The position numbers were made by a program, and so were the translations under genes. Shown one piece after another: positions 24,899-33,697 of a stretch of DNA of 37,556 nucleotides (positions are counted from its first letter, which is position 1; the number at the start of each line of letters is the position of its first letter). Location of the stretch: assembly GCA_946480715.1 (NCBI GenBank), contig CAMLKK010000028.1, forward strand, positions 1 through 37,556, in the 5' to 3' direction. The DNA comes from an uncultured Bacteriovorax sp. Lineage in GTDB: Bacteria > Bdellovibrionota > Bacteriovoracia > Bacteriovoracales > Bacteriovoracaceae. Below the pieces are notes generated by a model. It was not told the DNA's origin. It did no database searches and worked only from the letters and a program-made list of their open reading frames with translations.

Positions 24899-26977
24899 TT
24901 ACAACCTCACCGTTCCTAGTGATCTAATATTCGCATCAGGCGAAAGCTCATTGTGGCTTACTACCACAAGGTTGGGGATAAATTTTTCAGTTAAACGCTT
25001 AAAGTGTGCGCGGATAACTGGAGAACAAAGTACAACCATCTTCTCACCCATATTTGTGGCCTCTTCAATTTTTTCGTTGAGTGAAGCCAAAATAATTTGA
25101 GTAACTTTAGGATCAAGCGAGAGTTGTTGCCCCTGATCTGTCTGGATAATATTTTGAGCAATCGACTCTTCAATATTTCTATCCAACGTAAACAGTGGGA
25201 TGTCTCCCGTATCACTTTTAATCTTCTCAGTGATGGTTCTATAGAGGGCCTGACGTGAATGCTCAGTCAGTGCCTCTGTGTCTTTTATTGTAGAGCCATA
25301 CTCTGATAATGTCTCCAAAATTGTGCGTAGATCTCGAACAGAAACACCTTCGCGAAGTAAATTTTTCATGACTTTAAGAACGATTCCCAGATTAACAATC
25401 TCAGGTATTAAATCGTTGACTAATTTTGGATTCGTCTCTTTAAAATTGTCGAGAACACGTACTAATTCCTGACGACCAAACAGTTCATGAAGATTCGATT
25501 TCAGGATTTCTGTTAAGTGAGTGGCCACAATTGTTGAGCAGTCAACTACAGTATATCCATTGTATTGAGCATCTTCTTTCTGATCTTCAGAAATCCATAC
25601 AGCACGTAGACCAAACACCGGTTCTGTCGTCTCCACCCCGTCCATTTTTTCGATAACCGTTCCAGGATCCATCGCCAGGAAGTAGTCAGACATCAACTCG
25701 CCTTTAGCAACTTGAACACCTTTAATTTTTACAGAGTATCCACCTGGTTTTAATTCCAGATTATCTTTAATTTTGACCGAAGGAATGATTACCCCCCAAT
25801 CAAGTGCGAAAATTTTACGCATGTGAGTGATACGTTCAAGCAGATCACCGTTTTGTTCAGTATCAACTAAGTGAACAAGACCGTAACCAACTTCCAGCTC
25901 CACCAATTCCATATTGAGAAGTTCTTCGAGATTTTGTGGATTTGCTTTTTTTGTAACTTCCACTGCTTTTTGTTTTTCAGCTTTTTCCTCAGAGATATTT
26001 GATTGCTCCATTTTGTAAGCAACATAACCGAGGAATCCACCCATCATAAAAAATGGAAGTTTTGGAAGTCCCGGAATCAGACCGAAGAAAACGAGAACCG
26101 CTGCCGAGATATAAATAGCTTTTGGGTGAATCTTAAATTGCTTTTGAACCTGAGTACCGATGTTGTCATCAGTTCCCGAACGAGTAACGAGAATACCAGC
26201 TGCTGTCGAAATGATAAGAGCAGGAATTTGAGTAACAAGACCATCACCAACTGTTAAAAGTGTGAAAGTTTCGGCTGCTTGTCCGAAGTCCATACCACTT
26301 TGAGCAACTCCGATAATGATACCACCGATAATGTTTACAGCAGTAATCAAAATACCCGCGATAGCGTCACCACGAACGAACTTCGAAGCACCGTCCATAG
26401 ATCCGTAAAAGTCAGCTTCTTCAGCAACTTCTTTACGACGTCTTTTCGCTTCAACATCATTGATAAGACCAGCGTTCAAGTCAGCATCAATCGCCATCTG
26501 CTTACCAGGCATAGCATCTAAGGTGAATCGAGCACCAACTTCAGCAATACGGCCCGCACCTTTTGTAACAACCATGAAGTTGATGATGACAAGAATGATA
26601 AAGATGATGATACCGACAACAAAGTTCCCTTCAACAACGAACTCACCGAATGATTTAATCAATTCTCCGGCGGCTGCAGTTCCATCACTCGCACCGTTGA
26701 TAAGAATATTTCTCGTTGAGGCCACGTTTAAGGCCAGACGGAAAAGTGTCGAGATAAGAAGAACTGAAGGGAATGTTGAAAAATCCAGAGGCTTTTTAGA
26801 ATAAAGTGCAACAAGCATGATCATGACCGAAGTTGCCAGTGAAAATGCGAGAAGCAAATCGAGAATAAATGGGTGGATTGGTACAATCATCACCACCATG
26901 ATCATCAAAATACCAACCGCAGCCAGAACGTCCGGCCCCTGACTAAATATTTTCATTTTTTTTAACATGTCATTCAT
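24899..26977 (-). CDS. flhA: Flagellar export gate protein FlhA
   Basis: FlhA is the export-gate subunit of the flagellar type III apparatus, with a large cytoplasmic ring domain. The 692-aa protein has eight predicted TM segments within residues 1-325. The FHIPEP signature region (GRIAEVGARFTLDAMPGKQMAIDADLN) is near residues 140-165. The cytoplasmic domain begins after about residue 330 and has the conserved DRNIEESIAQ and VVLCSPVIRAHFKRL segments. AGGTGA precedes the ATG. It lies between flhB and flhF, the usual polar-flagellum order. Confidence 0.95.
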   Translation of the reverse strand: MNDMLKKMKIFSQGPDVLAAVGILMIMVVMIVPIHPFILDLLLAFSLATSVMIMLVALYSKKPLDFSTFPSVLLISTLFRLALNVASTRNILINGASDGTAAAGELIKSFGEFVVEGNFVVGIIIFIILVIINFMVVTKGAGRIAEVGARFTLDAMPGKQMAIDADLNAGLINDVEAKRRRKEVAEEADFYGSMDGASKFVRGDAIAGILITAVNIIGGIIIGVAQSGMDFGQAAETFTLLTVGDGLVTQIPALIISTAAGILVTRSGTDDNIGTQVQKQFKIHPKAIYISAAVLVFFGLIPGLPKLPFFMMGGFLGYVAYKMEQSNISEEKAEKQKAVEVTKKANPQNLEELLNMELVELEVGYGLVHLVDTEQNGDLLERITHMRKIFALDWGVIIPSVKIKDNLELKPGGYSVKIKGVQVAKGELMSDYFLAMDPGTVIEKMDGVETTEPVFGLRAVWISEDQKEDAQYNGYTVVDCSTIVATHLTEILKSNLHELFGRQELVRVLDNFKETNPKLVNDLIPEIVNLGIVLKVMKNLLREGVSVRDLRTILETLSEYGSTIKDTEALTEHSRQALYRTITEKIKSDTGDIPLFTLDRNIEESIAQNIIQTDQGQQLSLDPKVTQIILASLNEKIEEATNMGEKMVVLCSPVIRAHFKRLTEKFIPNLVVVSHNELSPDANIRSLGTVRL

Positions 26978-26985
26978 TTAATCAC

Positions 26986-28065
26986 CTATGCTAGTGCTTT
27001 CTTTCTTTTCTTAAGTTTATAAACAAACGCTAGTACTTCTGCGACGGCCTTATACATATTGCGCGGAACAGGGCTCCCCACTTTAACTGTTTTATAAAGT
27101 GTTCTTGCGAGGAGAACGTTTTCTACAATTGGAATATTATGTTCTTTGGCAATCTCACGAATCTTGAGTGCCATGTGATCCTGCCCTTTTCCAATGATCA
27201 TTGGTGAAACCATTGTTTCTGAATCATATTTTAAAACGATACTAATGTGAGTTGGATTCGTAACAATTACATCCGCAGTCTTCACATCTTGGATCATACG
27301 CTTACGGGACATTTCACGCTGAATTTGACGAATACGCGCCTTCACTTCAGGGTTACCGTCTTGCTCTTTACTTTCTTGTTTCAACTCTTGCTTCGTTTGC
27401 ATCAACTTCTTTTTGTAAGTTAATTTCTGGAAAGCAAAATCTAGAAGTGCAACAACTGCAAGTGCAAGAATGATTGCAAAAGAAATTTTTAATAATAATT
27501 CTTTCGCATAAAAATAAGATTGTTCAATTTCAAGATGCATGAAACCGTTATATCTCGCCACATCGTCTTTCAAATAAGCGTATACAACTGCGATAATAAC
27601 AACAAACTTGATGACTCCTTTAACGGCTTCAAACATAGCTTGTTTTGAAAAGAGCTTCTTCATTCCATTAATTGGATTCACTCGATCAAAATTTAATTCC
27701 AAAATGTCTGGAGAATAAAGAAATCCAATTTGAGCAACTTGAGAAAGAACACCAGCACAAAGGGCCACAAATAAAACTGGAGCAGCACATTTCGCTGCAG
27801 TCATCATTGTTTTTGTCGTGATCGTTGTCAGAGATTTTGGAGTAAATGCTGAAGCGATATCGAGCGTGTAAAGCCACTCGATATAAGTCGTCATCTGTTC
27901 AAAGATGAATACAAGCGAAAGTGAAAGAGTCATTAGGCAAGCCGCTAACACAAGAACAGACGTAAGTTCCTTTGAGACGGCAACGTCCCCTTTCTTTCTA
28001 AATTCGTCTATACGATGCTGGGAGGGCTCTTCGGTCTTTTCGCCAGCGTCACTTTCGTCGGCCAT
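26986..28065 (-). CDS. flhB: Flagellar export switch protein FlhB
   Basis: FlhB sits on the export gate and switches substrate specificity from rod/hook to filament proteins through self-cleavage. The 359-aa protein has four TM segments (near 32-55, 85-110, 140-165 and 185-210) and a cytoplasmic tail. The autocleavage motif NPTH is at residues 270-273, in DVIVTNPTHISIVLKYD. The linker is highly charged (KQELKQESKEQDGN). AAGGCAGAAG lies before the ATG. A perfect hairpin lies between it and fliR. Confidence 0.95.
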   Translation of the reverse strand: MADESDAGEKTEEPSQHRIDEFRKKGDVAVSKELTSVLVLAACLMTLSLSLVFIFEQMTTYIEWLYTLDIASAFTPKSLTTITTKTMMTAAKCAAPVLFVALCAGVLSQVAQIGFLYSPDILELNFDRVNPINGMKKLFSKQAMFEAVKGVIKFVVIIAVVYAYLKDDVARYNGFMHLEIEQSYFYAKELLLKISFAIILALAVVALLDFAFQKLTYKKKLMQTKQELKQESKEQDGNPEVKARIRQIQREMSRKRMIQDVKTADVIVTNPTHISIVLKYDSETMVSPMIIGKGQDHMALKIREIAKEHNIPIVENVLLARTLYKTVKVGSPVPRNMYKAVAEVLAFVYKLKKRKKALA

Positions 28066-28080
28066 TCTTCTGCCTTTTTA

Positions 28081-28101
28081 TGACTGCCATCCTGGCAGTC
28101 A
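28081..28101 (-). other. Perfect 9-bp hairpin between fliR and flhB
   Basis: Arms TGACTGCCA and TGGCAGTCA are fully complementary around a three-base loop. It begins 5 bases after the fliR stop and ends 15 bases before the flhB ATG. No T tract follows on either strand, so it is not an ordinary terminator. It may block ribosomes or exonucleases and so set FlhB levels apart from FliR. Confidence 0.6.
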
Positions 28102-28106
28102 AATAA

Positions 28107-28886
28107 TTAAGATAAAAACTTAAACCAATCGCCTAAACGATCGGTATATATTCTAAAACAAGTTTGGAAAAATTCATCTGATCCGGCCACAAAAACTAAC
28201 AGACCAAGACCAATGTTAACTGCAAAACTTACAGCGATAACGTTCATTTGAGGAACTGCACGAGAGACGATTCCCATAATGGCGTTAATGACTAAGTTGA
28301 TAAAGATCATTGGAGTCGCAAGCATAATACTTGTCACAAACATTGATTTAAAGAAAATCATAAAGAAGTCTATTGAGTGGGCCATTTTTCCAATGTTATA
28401 AACATGGATCGTTGAAAAAGAAGAGATGACTCCTTTAAACATCGGAAGCAAAGCTCCTGATGTGATAACCATCATAATGACTGTCCATTCAATTAATTTT
28501 TCAAACGGACCTAAAGGTGATCCTGCTTGCGGATCGAAGTAACTTAAAGCATTGAATCCAATTTGCTGAGTGATGATGGCACCAGCTGAAATAAAAATGC
28601 TCATAATTGATTTTACGAAAAAACCAATAACTAATCCAACAAGTGTATTAAAAATAGTGAGGTACCAAAAACTCTCCGCCCCAACATAATTAATATCCAT
28701 TATGAATTGATCTTTAATAAGTGGAAAAAAAGCGAAAGTGATAACCAATGTTGCAAGTACTTTAACAACAACTGGAATCGAAACGTTTTCAAACAACGGC
28801 AATTGAAAAATCACCGCCAACCATCTCGTGAAGGCCAACCAGAATGAAATGATAACTGTCATGTCAGTAATCTGGATGCTTAACAT
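28107..28886 (-). CDS. fliR: Flagellar export gate protein FliR
   Basis: FliR is an inner-membrane subunit of the FliPQR export gate. The 259-aa protein is hydrophobic, with about six predicted membrane segments. Family features are FTRWLAVIFQLPLFENVSIPVVVK near residue 15 and GLVIGFFVKSIMSIFISAGAIITQQIG near residue 80. The length matches E. coli FliR (261 aa). It follows fliQ with an 8-bp gap. Confidence 0.93.
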   Translation of the reverse strand: MLSIQITDMTVIISFWLAFTRWLAVIFQLPLFENVSIPVVVKVLATLVITFAFFPLIKDQFIMDINYVGAESFWYLTIFNTLVGLVIGFFVKSIMSIFISAGAIITQQIGFNALSYFDPQAGSPLGPFEKLIEWTVIMMVITSGALLPMFKGVISSFSTIHVYNIGKMAHSIDFFMIFFKSMFVTSIMLATPMIFINLVINAIMGIVSRAVPQMNVIAVSFAVNIGLGLLVFVAGSDEFFQTCFRIYTDRLGDWFKFLS

Positions 28887-28894
28887 AGTCTTAC

Positions 28895-29170
28895 CTATCT
28901 CTCCGCAATGATGTTAGGTATGTTTAATATCAAATCTTTCGTAAAAGTTACTAACGAATCTGACATCCACGGTCCAAAGAAAATAAGTGCAGCAACAATA
29001 ACAATAATCTTCGGAATGAAAGCAAGTGTCTGCTCATTGATCTGAGTGACCGCTTGAAAAAGAGAAACAATAATACCGACAACAAGAGCACCGATTAACA
29101 TTGGTGCTGAAACCATAAGCGCCACTTTAATCGCCTGATGGGTAATATCTGAGTATGAGTCAAATTGCAT
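28895..29170 (-). CDS. fliQ: Flagellar export gate protein FliQ
   Basis: The 91-aa product has the two membrane helices of FliQ: residues of about 15-38 (ALMVSAPMLIGALVVGIIVSLF) and 55-77. The connecting segment QAVTQINEQTLAFIPKI is the family's signature. It forms the gate with FliP and FliR, whose genes flank it. An unusual dependence on a start is not seen; a ribosome-binding-like AGGGAGA lies upstream of the ATG. Confidence 0.93.
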   Translation of the reverse strand: MQFDSYSDITHQAIKVALMVSAPMLIGALVVGIIVSLFQAVTQINEQTLAFIPKIIVIVAALIFFGPWMSDSLVTFTKDLILNIPNIIAER

Positions 29171-29187
29171 ATATCTCCCTTGGGCCC

Positions 29188-29940
29188 TTATGGATTAAAC
29201 GATCTTAAAATCGAACCTGTTACTAACTGCCATCCGTCGACCAATACAAACAGTAAAAGTTTGAACGGAAGAGATACAACAACTGGAGGTAACATCATCA
29301 TCCCCATCGCCATAAGTACGGAAGCCACAACCATATCTAAAATAAGAAATGGGATATAAAGCAAAAATCCAATCTGAAAAGCTGTCTTTAACTCTGAAAT
29401 AATGAATGCCGGAATCAAATAGTGAACAGGTACTTCATCAATCGTTTGAGGAGCTGTCTTACCTGTTACATCGTAGAAAAGACCAATGTCCGCTTTACGA
29501 ACTTGCTTCTGCATGAACGAACGAAGACCTAAAACAATTTCATCAATCGCTACAGTGCTCGTAATTGTTTTTGCCATGTAAGGCTGAATCGCTCTGTTAT
29601 AGATTCTCTCCCCTGTTGGCTGCATAACAAACAGTGAAAGGAAAAGAGAAAAACCAACAAGCAATTGGTTTGGCGGCATGTTCTGAGTACCGATCGCTTG
29701 TCTCATGAATGAAAGAACGATCAAAATTCTCGTGAAGCTTGTACACAAAATAAGAATTGATGGGGCCAGTGTAATGATTGTAAATAGAAGTAGAACTTCA
29801 ATTGAATCAACTAGGTTTGCACCCTGCCCGAAGTTAATCGACATTCCCGGAAGGGCCACGTTTTGAGCCTGGGCAAAAGCAAAAGTTGGCACTAAGAAGA
29901 GTGCCAAAATTTTAAGTATTGTTTTCATTCGAGCGTCCAT
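29188..29940 (-). CDS. fliP: Flagellar export gate protein FliP
   Basis: FliP forms the core pore of the export gate. The 250-aa form given here has a signal peptide (MKTILKILALFLVPTFAFA follows a short MDAR). After it come four membrane helices. The FliP signatures are ILILCTSFTRILIVLSFMRQAIGTQNMPPNQLL near residue 75-110 and FIISELKTAFQIGFLLYIPFLILDMVVASVLMAMGM near residue 180. The start is uncertain: the ATG at 29940 has AGGA nine bases upstream; TTG at 29949 and ATG at 29928 are alternatives. It lies 14 bp behind fliO. Confidence 0.93.
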   Translation of the reverse strand: MDARMKTILKILALFLVPTFAFAQAQNVALPGMSINFGQGANLVDSIEVLLLFTIITLAPSILILCTSFTRILIVLSFMRQAIGTQNMPPNQLLVGFSLFLSLFVMQPTGERIYNRAIQPYMAKTITSTVAIDEIVLGLRSFMQKQVRKADIGLFYDVTGKTAPQTIDEVPVHYLIPAFIISELKTAFQIGFLLYIPFLILDMVVASVLMAMGMMMLPPVVVSLPFKLLLFVLVDGWQLVTGSILRSFNP

Positions 29941-29954
29941 GCTCACCAATCCTA

Positions 29955-31166
29955 TTAGAGTTGTTTCAGGTTTTTTACTTTCGTTTTAATCTGATCTGAA
30001 AATCTCACCTGATCAACAATCGGTGATTTCTCAATGGCCTTTGCTGCATTTGTTGCTGGACGACGTTCTGTTTTAACAGGAACTGTATCATTCAACATAT
30101 CATCCAATGAATCCATTGCATAATCATCACCGTAATCTGAAGTTGTGACTTCTTCTTTTATCTTGAATTGCTTTTCAGCTCTGTTTGCATCGTAAAGATT
30201 AGTATCAAAGTTTGAACCTGTGATTTCTTCTTCACCTGTTTTAATAAGACCGGCCACATCTCTGATTTCAGAAATCAAAGTCATTCCACTTTCTGAGTTT
30301 GAAACGAGGAATACTTGTTTGTGGGCCTTTACCATCATTAATGATCTCTTAGGAGCAACGTGAGTTGTGCTTAAGACTTCAACAAGTTTTGTACTATGAA
30401 GAAATCCAAGCTTTCCTTTTTTGATAACCCCTTTTTTAAAGAGTGTAAGAACTCCATAAAAACCGGCGATCATGATCGCTAAGAATGCAACGAACTTACC
30501 AACATAAGAAACGATGGAAAATCTAGACTTAGTTTCTCCTTGAGCTTCAGTTGCCGCAGGAGTTGCTGTTTTGGCCACACTTGCTTGAGTCATACTGACT
30601 CTATCAGTATCAGCTTGCGCCTTATTTTCCGGATGTTTTTCTGCTGCTAGCTTCTCTTGTTCGTTAGAAAGTTTAGACAAATAATTTTCATCTAATTTTT
30701 CAGCTTCAGCATTTACTTCATGAGTAGCAGCTACTTGCGCTTCTTCTACGATTCCAGGAGCGCGAGACACTGCAGGAATAGTCTTTTTAGCAACTTCGAT
30801 TCGTGGAAAATTTACATCAATCACGCCTTCTTTAAGTGTAATTGTTACATCACCTTCTTTTCCAGAAAGAGAGTAAGGAAGAACAACTTTCAAAGTAGTA
30901 TCTTCACCTGATTGAGTGGCAGAAATCGATGCGCCATTAACTTTTTTCGCGATTTTACTAGCGAGATTAGCGTTGGGAATTGAAACCTGTAAAACTTTAT
31001 CCTGTACTGTTATCTTCGGATTATCATTCAGTGTTCCGATGTGCTTGATAGACAGTTTGGCCTCTTGTCCTTTATCAGATCTTAGTTCAGCACCTTTAAT
31101 GCTTACATCATCTGCCCATAGTGAGAAGCTGGTAAAAGTTACGAGAAGTAAGGCTAATTTTTTCAC
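29955..31166 (-). CDS. fliO: FliO-like flagellar protein with large N-terminal periplasmic domain
   Basis: The 403-aa product starts with a signal peptide (MKKLALLLVTFTSFSLWA). Residues of about 20-130 are beta-rich and look like an AMIN domain (LQVSIPNANLASKIAKKVNG). A linker runs to about 210. One TM segment (FVAFLAIMIAGFYGVLTLFKKG) precedes the FliO domain, with KLVEVLSTTHVAPKRSLMMVKA and KQVFLVSNSESGMTLISEI. Typical FliO has about 120 aa, so the extension is large. The GTG at 31166 is chosen because AGGAG lies eight bases upstream; the ATG at 31172 is only two bases from it. FliO assists FliP stability. Confidence 0.85.
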   Translation of the reverse strand: MKKLALLLVTFTSFSLWADDVSIKGAELRSDKGQEAKLSIKHIGTLNDNPKITVQDKVLQVSIPNANLASKIAKKVNGASISATQSGEDTTLKVVLPYSLSGKEGDVTITLKEGVIDVNFPRIEVAKKTIPAVSRAPGIVEEAQVAATHEVNAEAEKLDENYLSKLSNEQEKLAAEKHPENKAQADTDRVSMTQASVAKTATPAATEAQGETKSRFSIVSYVGKFVAFLAIMIAGFYGVLTLFKKGVIKKGKLGFLHSTKLVEVLSTTHVAPKRSLMMVKAHKQVFLVSNSESGMTLISEIRDVAGLIKTGEEEITGSNFDTNLYDANRAEKQFKIKEEVTTSDYGDDYAMDSLDDMLNDTVPVKTERRPATNAAKAIEKSPIVDQVRFSDQIKTKVKNLKQL

Positions 31167-31188
31167 AGTCATTTCTCCTTTCACCTAA

Positions 31189-31521
31189 TTATTTAAGAGT
31201 CTCAATACGTTCAATCGGGCTGATAATATCTGTGAGACGAATACCAAATTTTTCGTTCACTACAACTACTTCACCTTTTGCAACCAACTTGCCATTTACA
31301 AGAATCTCAAGCGGCTCACCGGCAAGCTTATCAAGTTCAAGAACCGAACCTTGACCAAGTTGAAGTAAATCTTTCACGATGATTTGAGTTCTTCCAAGTT
31401 CCACTGAAACTTTAAGTGGAATGTCCAAAATAAAATCCAGGTTTTGAACCTTGAGTTTATTGAGGGAATCATCCCCTGCCTTTACCTCATCTGCCATTCT
31501 GTCTACTGATACCTGCTTCAT
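31189..31521 (-). CDS. fliN: Flagellar motor switch protein FliN
   Basis: FliN forms the lower part of the C-ring, where export and switching act. The 110-aa product consists mostly of one SpoA domain, with [36 protein letters not shown] and [11 protein letters not shown], both family signatures. The first 25 residues are a charged extension. AGGAG lies six bases before the ATG. It follows fliM by 27 bp. Confidence 0.95.
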   Translation of the reverse strand: MKQVSVDRMADEVKAGDDSLNKLKVQNLDFILDIPLKVSVELGRTQIIVKDLLQLGQGSVLELDKLAGEPLEILVNGKLVAKGEVVVVNEKFGIRLTDIISPIERIETLK

Positions 31522-31548
31522 CCTATACTCCTAGACTATCTCAATTTA

Positions 31549-32577
31549 TTAGTTTTCTTCTTCTGTTGATTCGTATGCTATCGGTGCGTTTACTTGTGTA
31601 ATTTGAACTGCTCGTGAGCCTTTATATGTGCCCATTAAACATTTCATTTTATCCACTCCCTCAACGGCCACTGTTACTTCTCCCGAAGCATCCTGGTTAA
31701 GGGGAATGATGTCTCCTGGTTCAAGAGTTAATAAATCACCAAGAGTCATTTCTGTTTCACCTAAACGAACAACAACTGTTGCTTTAGTGTTTTTAATGTG
31801 CTCATTCATCGCTTGAGTCCAGATCGAGTCCGCCATTTCGTTGTCGGTCTGGAAGCTTGATGAAAGTTTTTGCTTAATTGGTTCAATCGTTGAGTAAGGA
31901 ACAACGATCATGATTGTTCCTGAAGCTGATTCGAATTCAACTTCAAGAGTAGTTGCGATAATAACGTCTGAAGGAGGAACAACCCCTACGAACTGCGGGT
32001 TGATTTCAGTACGAAGATATTGAGCATCGATACGGTGAACTGGTGCCCATGCTTCTTCAAGATCGTTGATCGCCATATCCATGATCTTTCTCATGAATGA
32101 AAGTTCGATCATCGTAAATTCTTTTCCTTCAATCTTTGTGAATGGACGATCTGTTCCACCAAAATATGAATCGATGATGGCGTAAGCTAGTTTTGATTCG
32201 AAAACTAAAAGAGCAGGGCCCCTTAGTTCGTTATATCTCATAATACACATACACGATGGAATCGGGAGTGTGTTTACGAATTCACCAAACTTTAAAAGAT
32301 CGGTTGAGATGATTGAGATCGTAGAGATCTTTCTAAGTGAGTTAGAAAGTGAAACACGAAAACTTCTAATGAAGCGTTCATAGATGATTTCAAGGATGGG
32401 CATTCTTCCGCGGATAACGCGGTCTTGGTTGGTAAGATCGTACGCCTGAATATTTTCATCGCCGTCATCTGCAGCACCACCGCCACTATCGCCGCCGCCA
32501 GAGAATGAATCTCCACCGCCATCGTTAACTGCGTTTAATAATGCGTCTACTTCGTCCTGACTTAAAACCTGTGCCAT
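31549..32577 (-). CDS. fliM: Flagellar motor switch protein FliM
   Basis: FliM is the C-ring protein that binds CheY-P. The N-terminal motif LSQDEVDALLNAV at residues 5-17 matches the CheY-binding peptide. A Gly/Ser/Asp-rich linker follows (about residues 18-42). The middle domain runs from about 50 to 240 (the GRMPILEIIYERFIRSFR opening and the GGTDRPF motif). The C-terminal SpoA domain contains VRLGETEMTLGDLLTLEPGDIIPLNQ. The length of 342 aa is normal. A strong AGGAGGGG lies just before the ATG. Confidence 0.95.
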   Translation of the reverse strand: MAQVLSQDEVDALLNAVNDGGGDSFSGGGDSGGGAADDGDENIQAYDLTNQDRVIRGRMPILEIIYERFIRSFRVSLSNSLRKISTISIISTDLLKFGEFVNTLPIPSCMCIMRYNELRGPALLVFESKLAYAIIDSYFGGTDRPFTKIEGKEFTMIELSFMRKIMDMAINDLEEAWAPVHRIDAQYLRTEINPQFVGVVPPSDVIIATTLEVEFESASGTIMIVVPYSTIEPIKQKLSSSFQTDNEMADSIWTQAMNEHIKNTKATVVVRLGETEMTLGDLLTLEPGDIIPLNQDASGEVTVAVEGVDKMKCLMGTYKGSRAVQITQVNAPIAYESTEEEN

Positions 32578-32644
32578 AATCTTCCCCTCCTGGGATTCAT
32601 AAAGCTTAGACCGATTAACCTACTGTCATCCGGCTTGGTGTGTA

Positions 32645-33235
32645 CTAATTTATCTGAAAGCCTACGTAATAAATTTCTTCAAGATGTCCATCAACTAGAA
32701 AGTTGTTGATTGAAGTCTTGATTTCTTCTTTTAAATATTCTTTCCCTTCACGCTTTAAAAGTTCTTCAGGCTTTTTAGCGTTTAACATACTAATGATCGT
32801 GTCACTAATTTGTGGTTTTCTTGCATCCACTTCTTCTTTCTTAGTTTCTTTCGTAAATTTCAACACGAGTGAAATACGAATGTATCTTCTTGGTCCATCA
32901 CCTTGAGCTAAGTTCGCTGTGAATGGATCGATTGGATATAGTAGTCCTTCTGATTTTGCTTCAACTTTTGCAGCACCTGCTTCGCCTGTAGTTGCGCCTT
33001 CACCTTCACCACCAGCAGCGTGTCCTGCTTCATTTGCTAATTGCTGTTGCATAACATCTGCAGCAGTTGTTACTGAAGTTAATTTCTTATGATTTTGAAA
33101 TTGAAAAAATCCAATGGCACATACTGCGAGAGTATTCACAGCTACGAGCACTACTAAGAGAGGATTTTTTGCGGAAGCTGGCTTCGAATCTTCCTGTTCT
33201 GGGATTTTCTTATCATCGGCCAATTTATTCACCAT
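32645..33235 (-). CDS. fliL: Flagellar basal body-associated protein FliL
   Basis: FliL surrounds the stator and supports motor torque. The 196-aa protein has a cytoplasmic N-terminus of about 22 residues, a TM segment (NPLLVVLVAVNTLAVCAIGFF) and an Ala/Gly/Glu-rich linker (about 65-95). The periplasmic FliL domain has YPIDPFTANLAQGDGPRRYIRISL and ends in EEIYYVGFQIN. The ribosome-binding site of the ATG at 33235 is weak. It is the first gene of the operon, about 20 bases behind the predicted transcription start. Confidence 0.9.
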   Translation of the reverse strand: MVNKLADDKKIPEQEDSKPASAKNPLLVVLVAVNTLAVCAIGFFQFQNHKKLTSVTTAADVMQQQLANEAGHAAGGEGEGATTGEAGAAKVEAKSEGLLYPIDPFTANLAQGDGPRRYIRISLVLKFTKETKKEEVDARKPQISDTIISMLNAKKPEELLKREGKEYLKEEIKTSINNFLVDGHLEEIYYVGFQIN

Positions 33236-33262
33236 CCATGGTTTATTGGGTACCTGTCAAAA

Positions 33263-33291
33263 ATTATACATAGGAAGGCAAATAGGTTCAA
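33263..33291 (-). promoter_or_regulatory. Sigma-70-type promoter of the flagellar operon
   Basis: On the minus strand TTGAAC (33286-33291) and TATAAT (33263-33268) are separated by exactly 17 bases. The -10 is a perfect match and the -35 matches four of six positions. The predicted start is about 20 bases upstream of fliL. No sigma-54 GG-N10-GC pair was seen in the gap. The remainder of the 175-bp gap (33236-33410) holds no gene and no clear terminator for the upstream HU gene. Confidence 0.7.
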
Positions 33292-33410
33292 GTGAGGTAA
33301 GCAAAAAATGGAACTTATTTCCACTAATGGCCACAAAGACACCGATTGCGTTGGTCCTTTGACGGTGATGAATTTGACATGGGAAAAGTTTGCCGACTTC
33401 TAGATAGAGC

Positions 33411-33689
33411 TTAGAGACTGTCTTTCCATGGCTTACCTGGTTTGAACTTCGGAACCACACGCGCGCGGATTCTGATACGCTCACCAGTTGACGGATTTAC
33501 TCCGAGACGTGAAGCCTTTCTTGTTTTCGTAAAAGTGCCGAATCCAACCAAGGTGACATCCTCACCTTTTTTCACGGTTCTCTTTATAGTCTCCAACATC
33601 ACATCAATAAATTGATTGGCCTGCTTTTTTGTCATGCCTGAGAGGTCGCGATCTTTGAGGAGAATTTCGATGAGTTCTTTTCTATTCAT
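33411..33689 (-). CDS. HU-family nucleoid DNA-binding protein
   Basis: The 92-aa product is a histone-like HU/IHF protein that bends DNA as a dimer. The N-terminal helices (MNRKELIEILL through TKKQANQFIDVMLETIKR) are followed by VTLVGFGTFTKTRKASR. The DNA-binding arm is GVNPSTGERIRIRARVVPKFKPGK, including the intercalating proline (Pro in NP). Closer to HU than to IHF by eye. A good ribosome-binding site is not visible; it lies 8 bp behind the 142-residue gene and may be translationally coupled to it. Confidence 0.9.
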   Translation of the reverse strand: MNRKELIEILLKDRDLSGMTKKQANQFIDVMLETIKRTVKKGEDVTLVGFGTFTKTRKASRLGVNPSTGERIRIRARVVPKFKPGKPWKDSL

Positions 33690-33697
33690 ATGGAGGC

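Noticed and set aside
33257..33484. A 75-codon minus-strand frame between HU and fliL
   Set aside because: It overlaps the end of the HU gene in another frame and contains the flagellar promoter; no conserved features.
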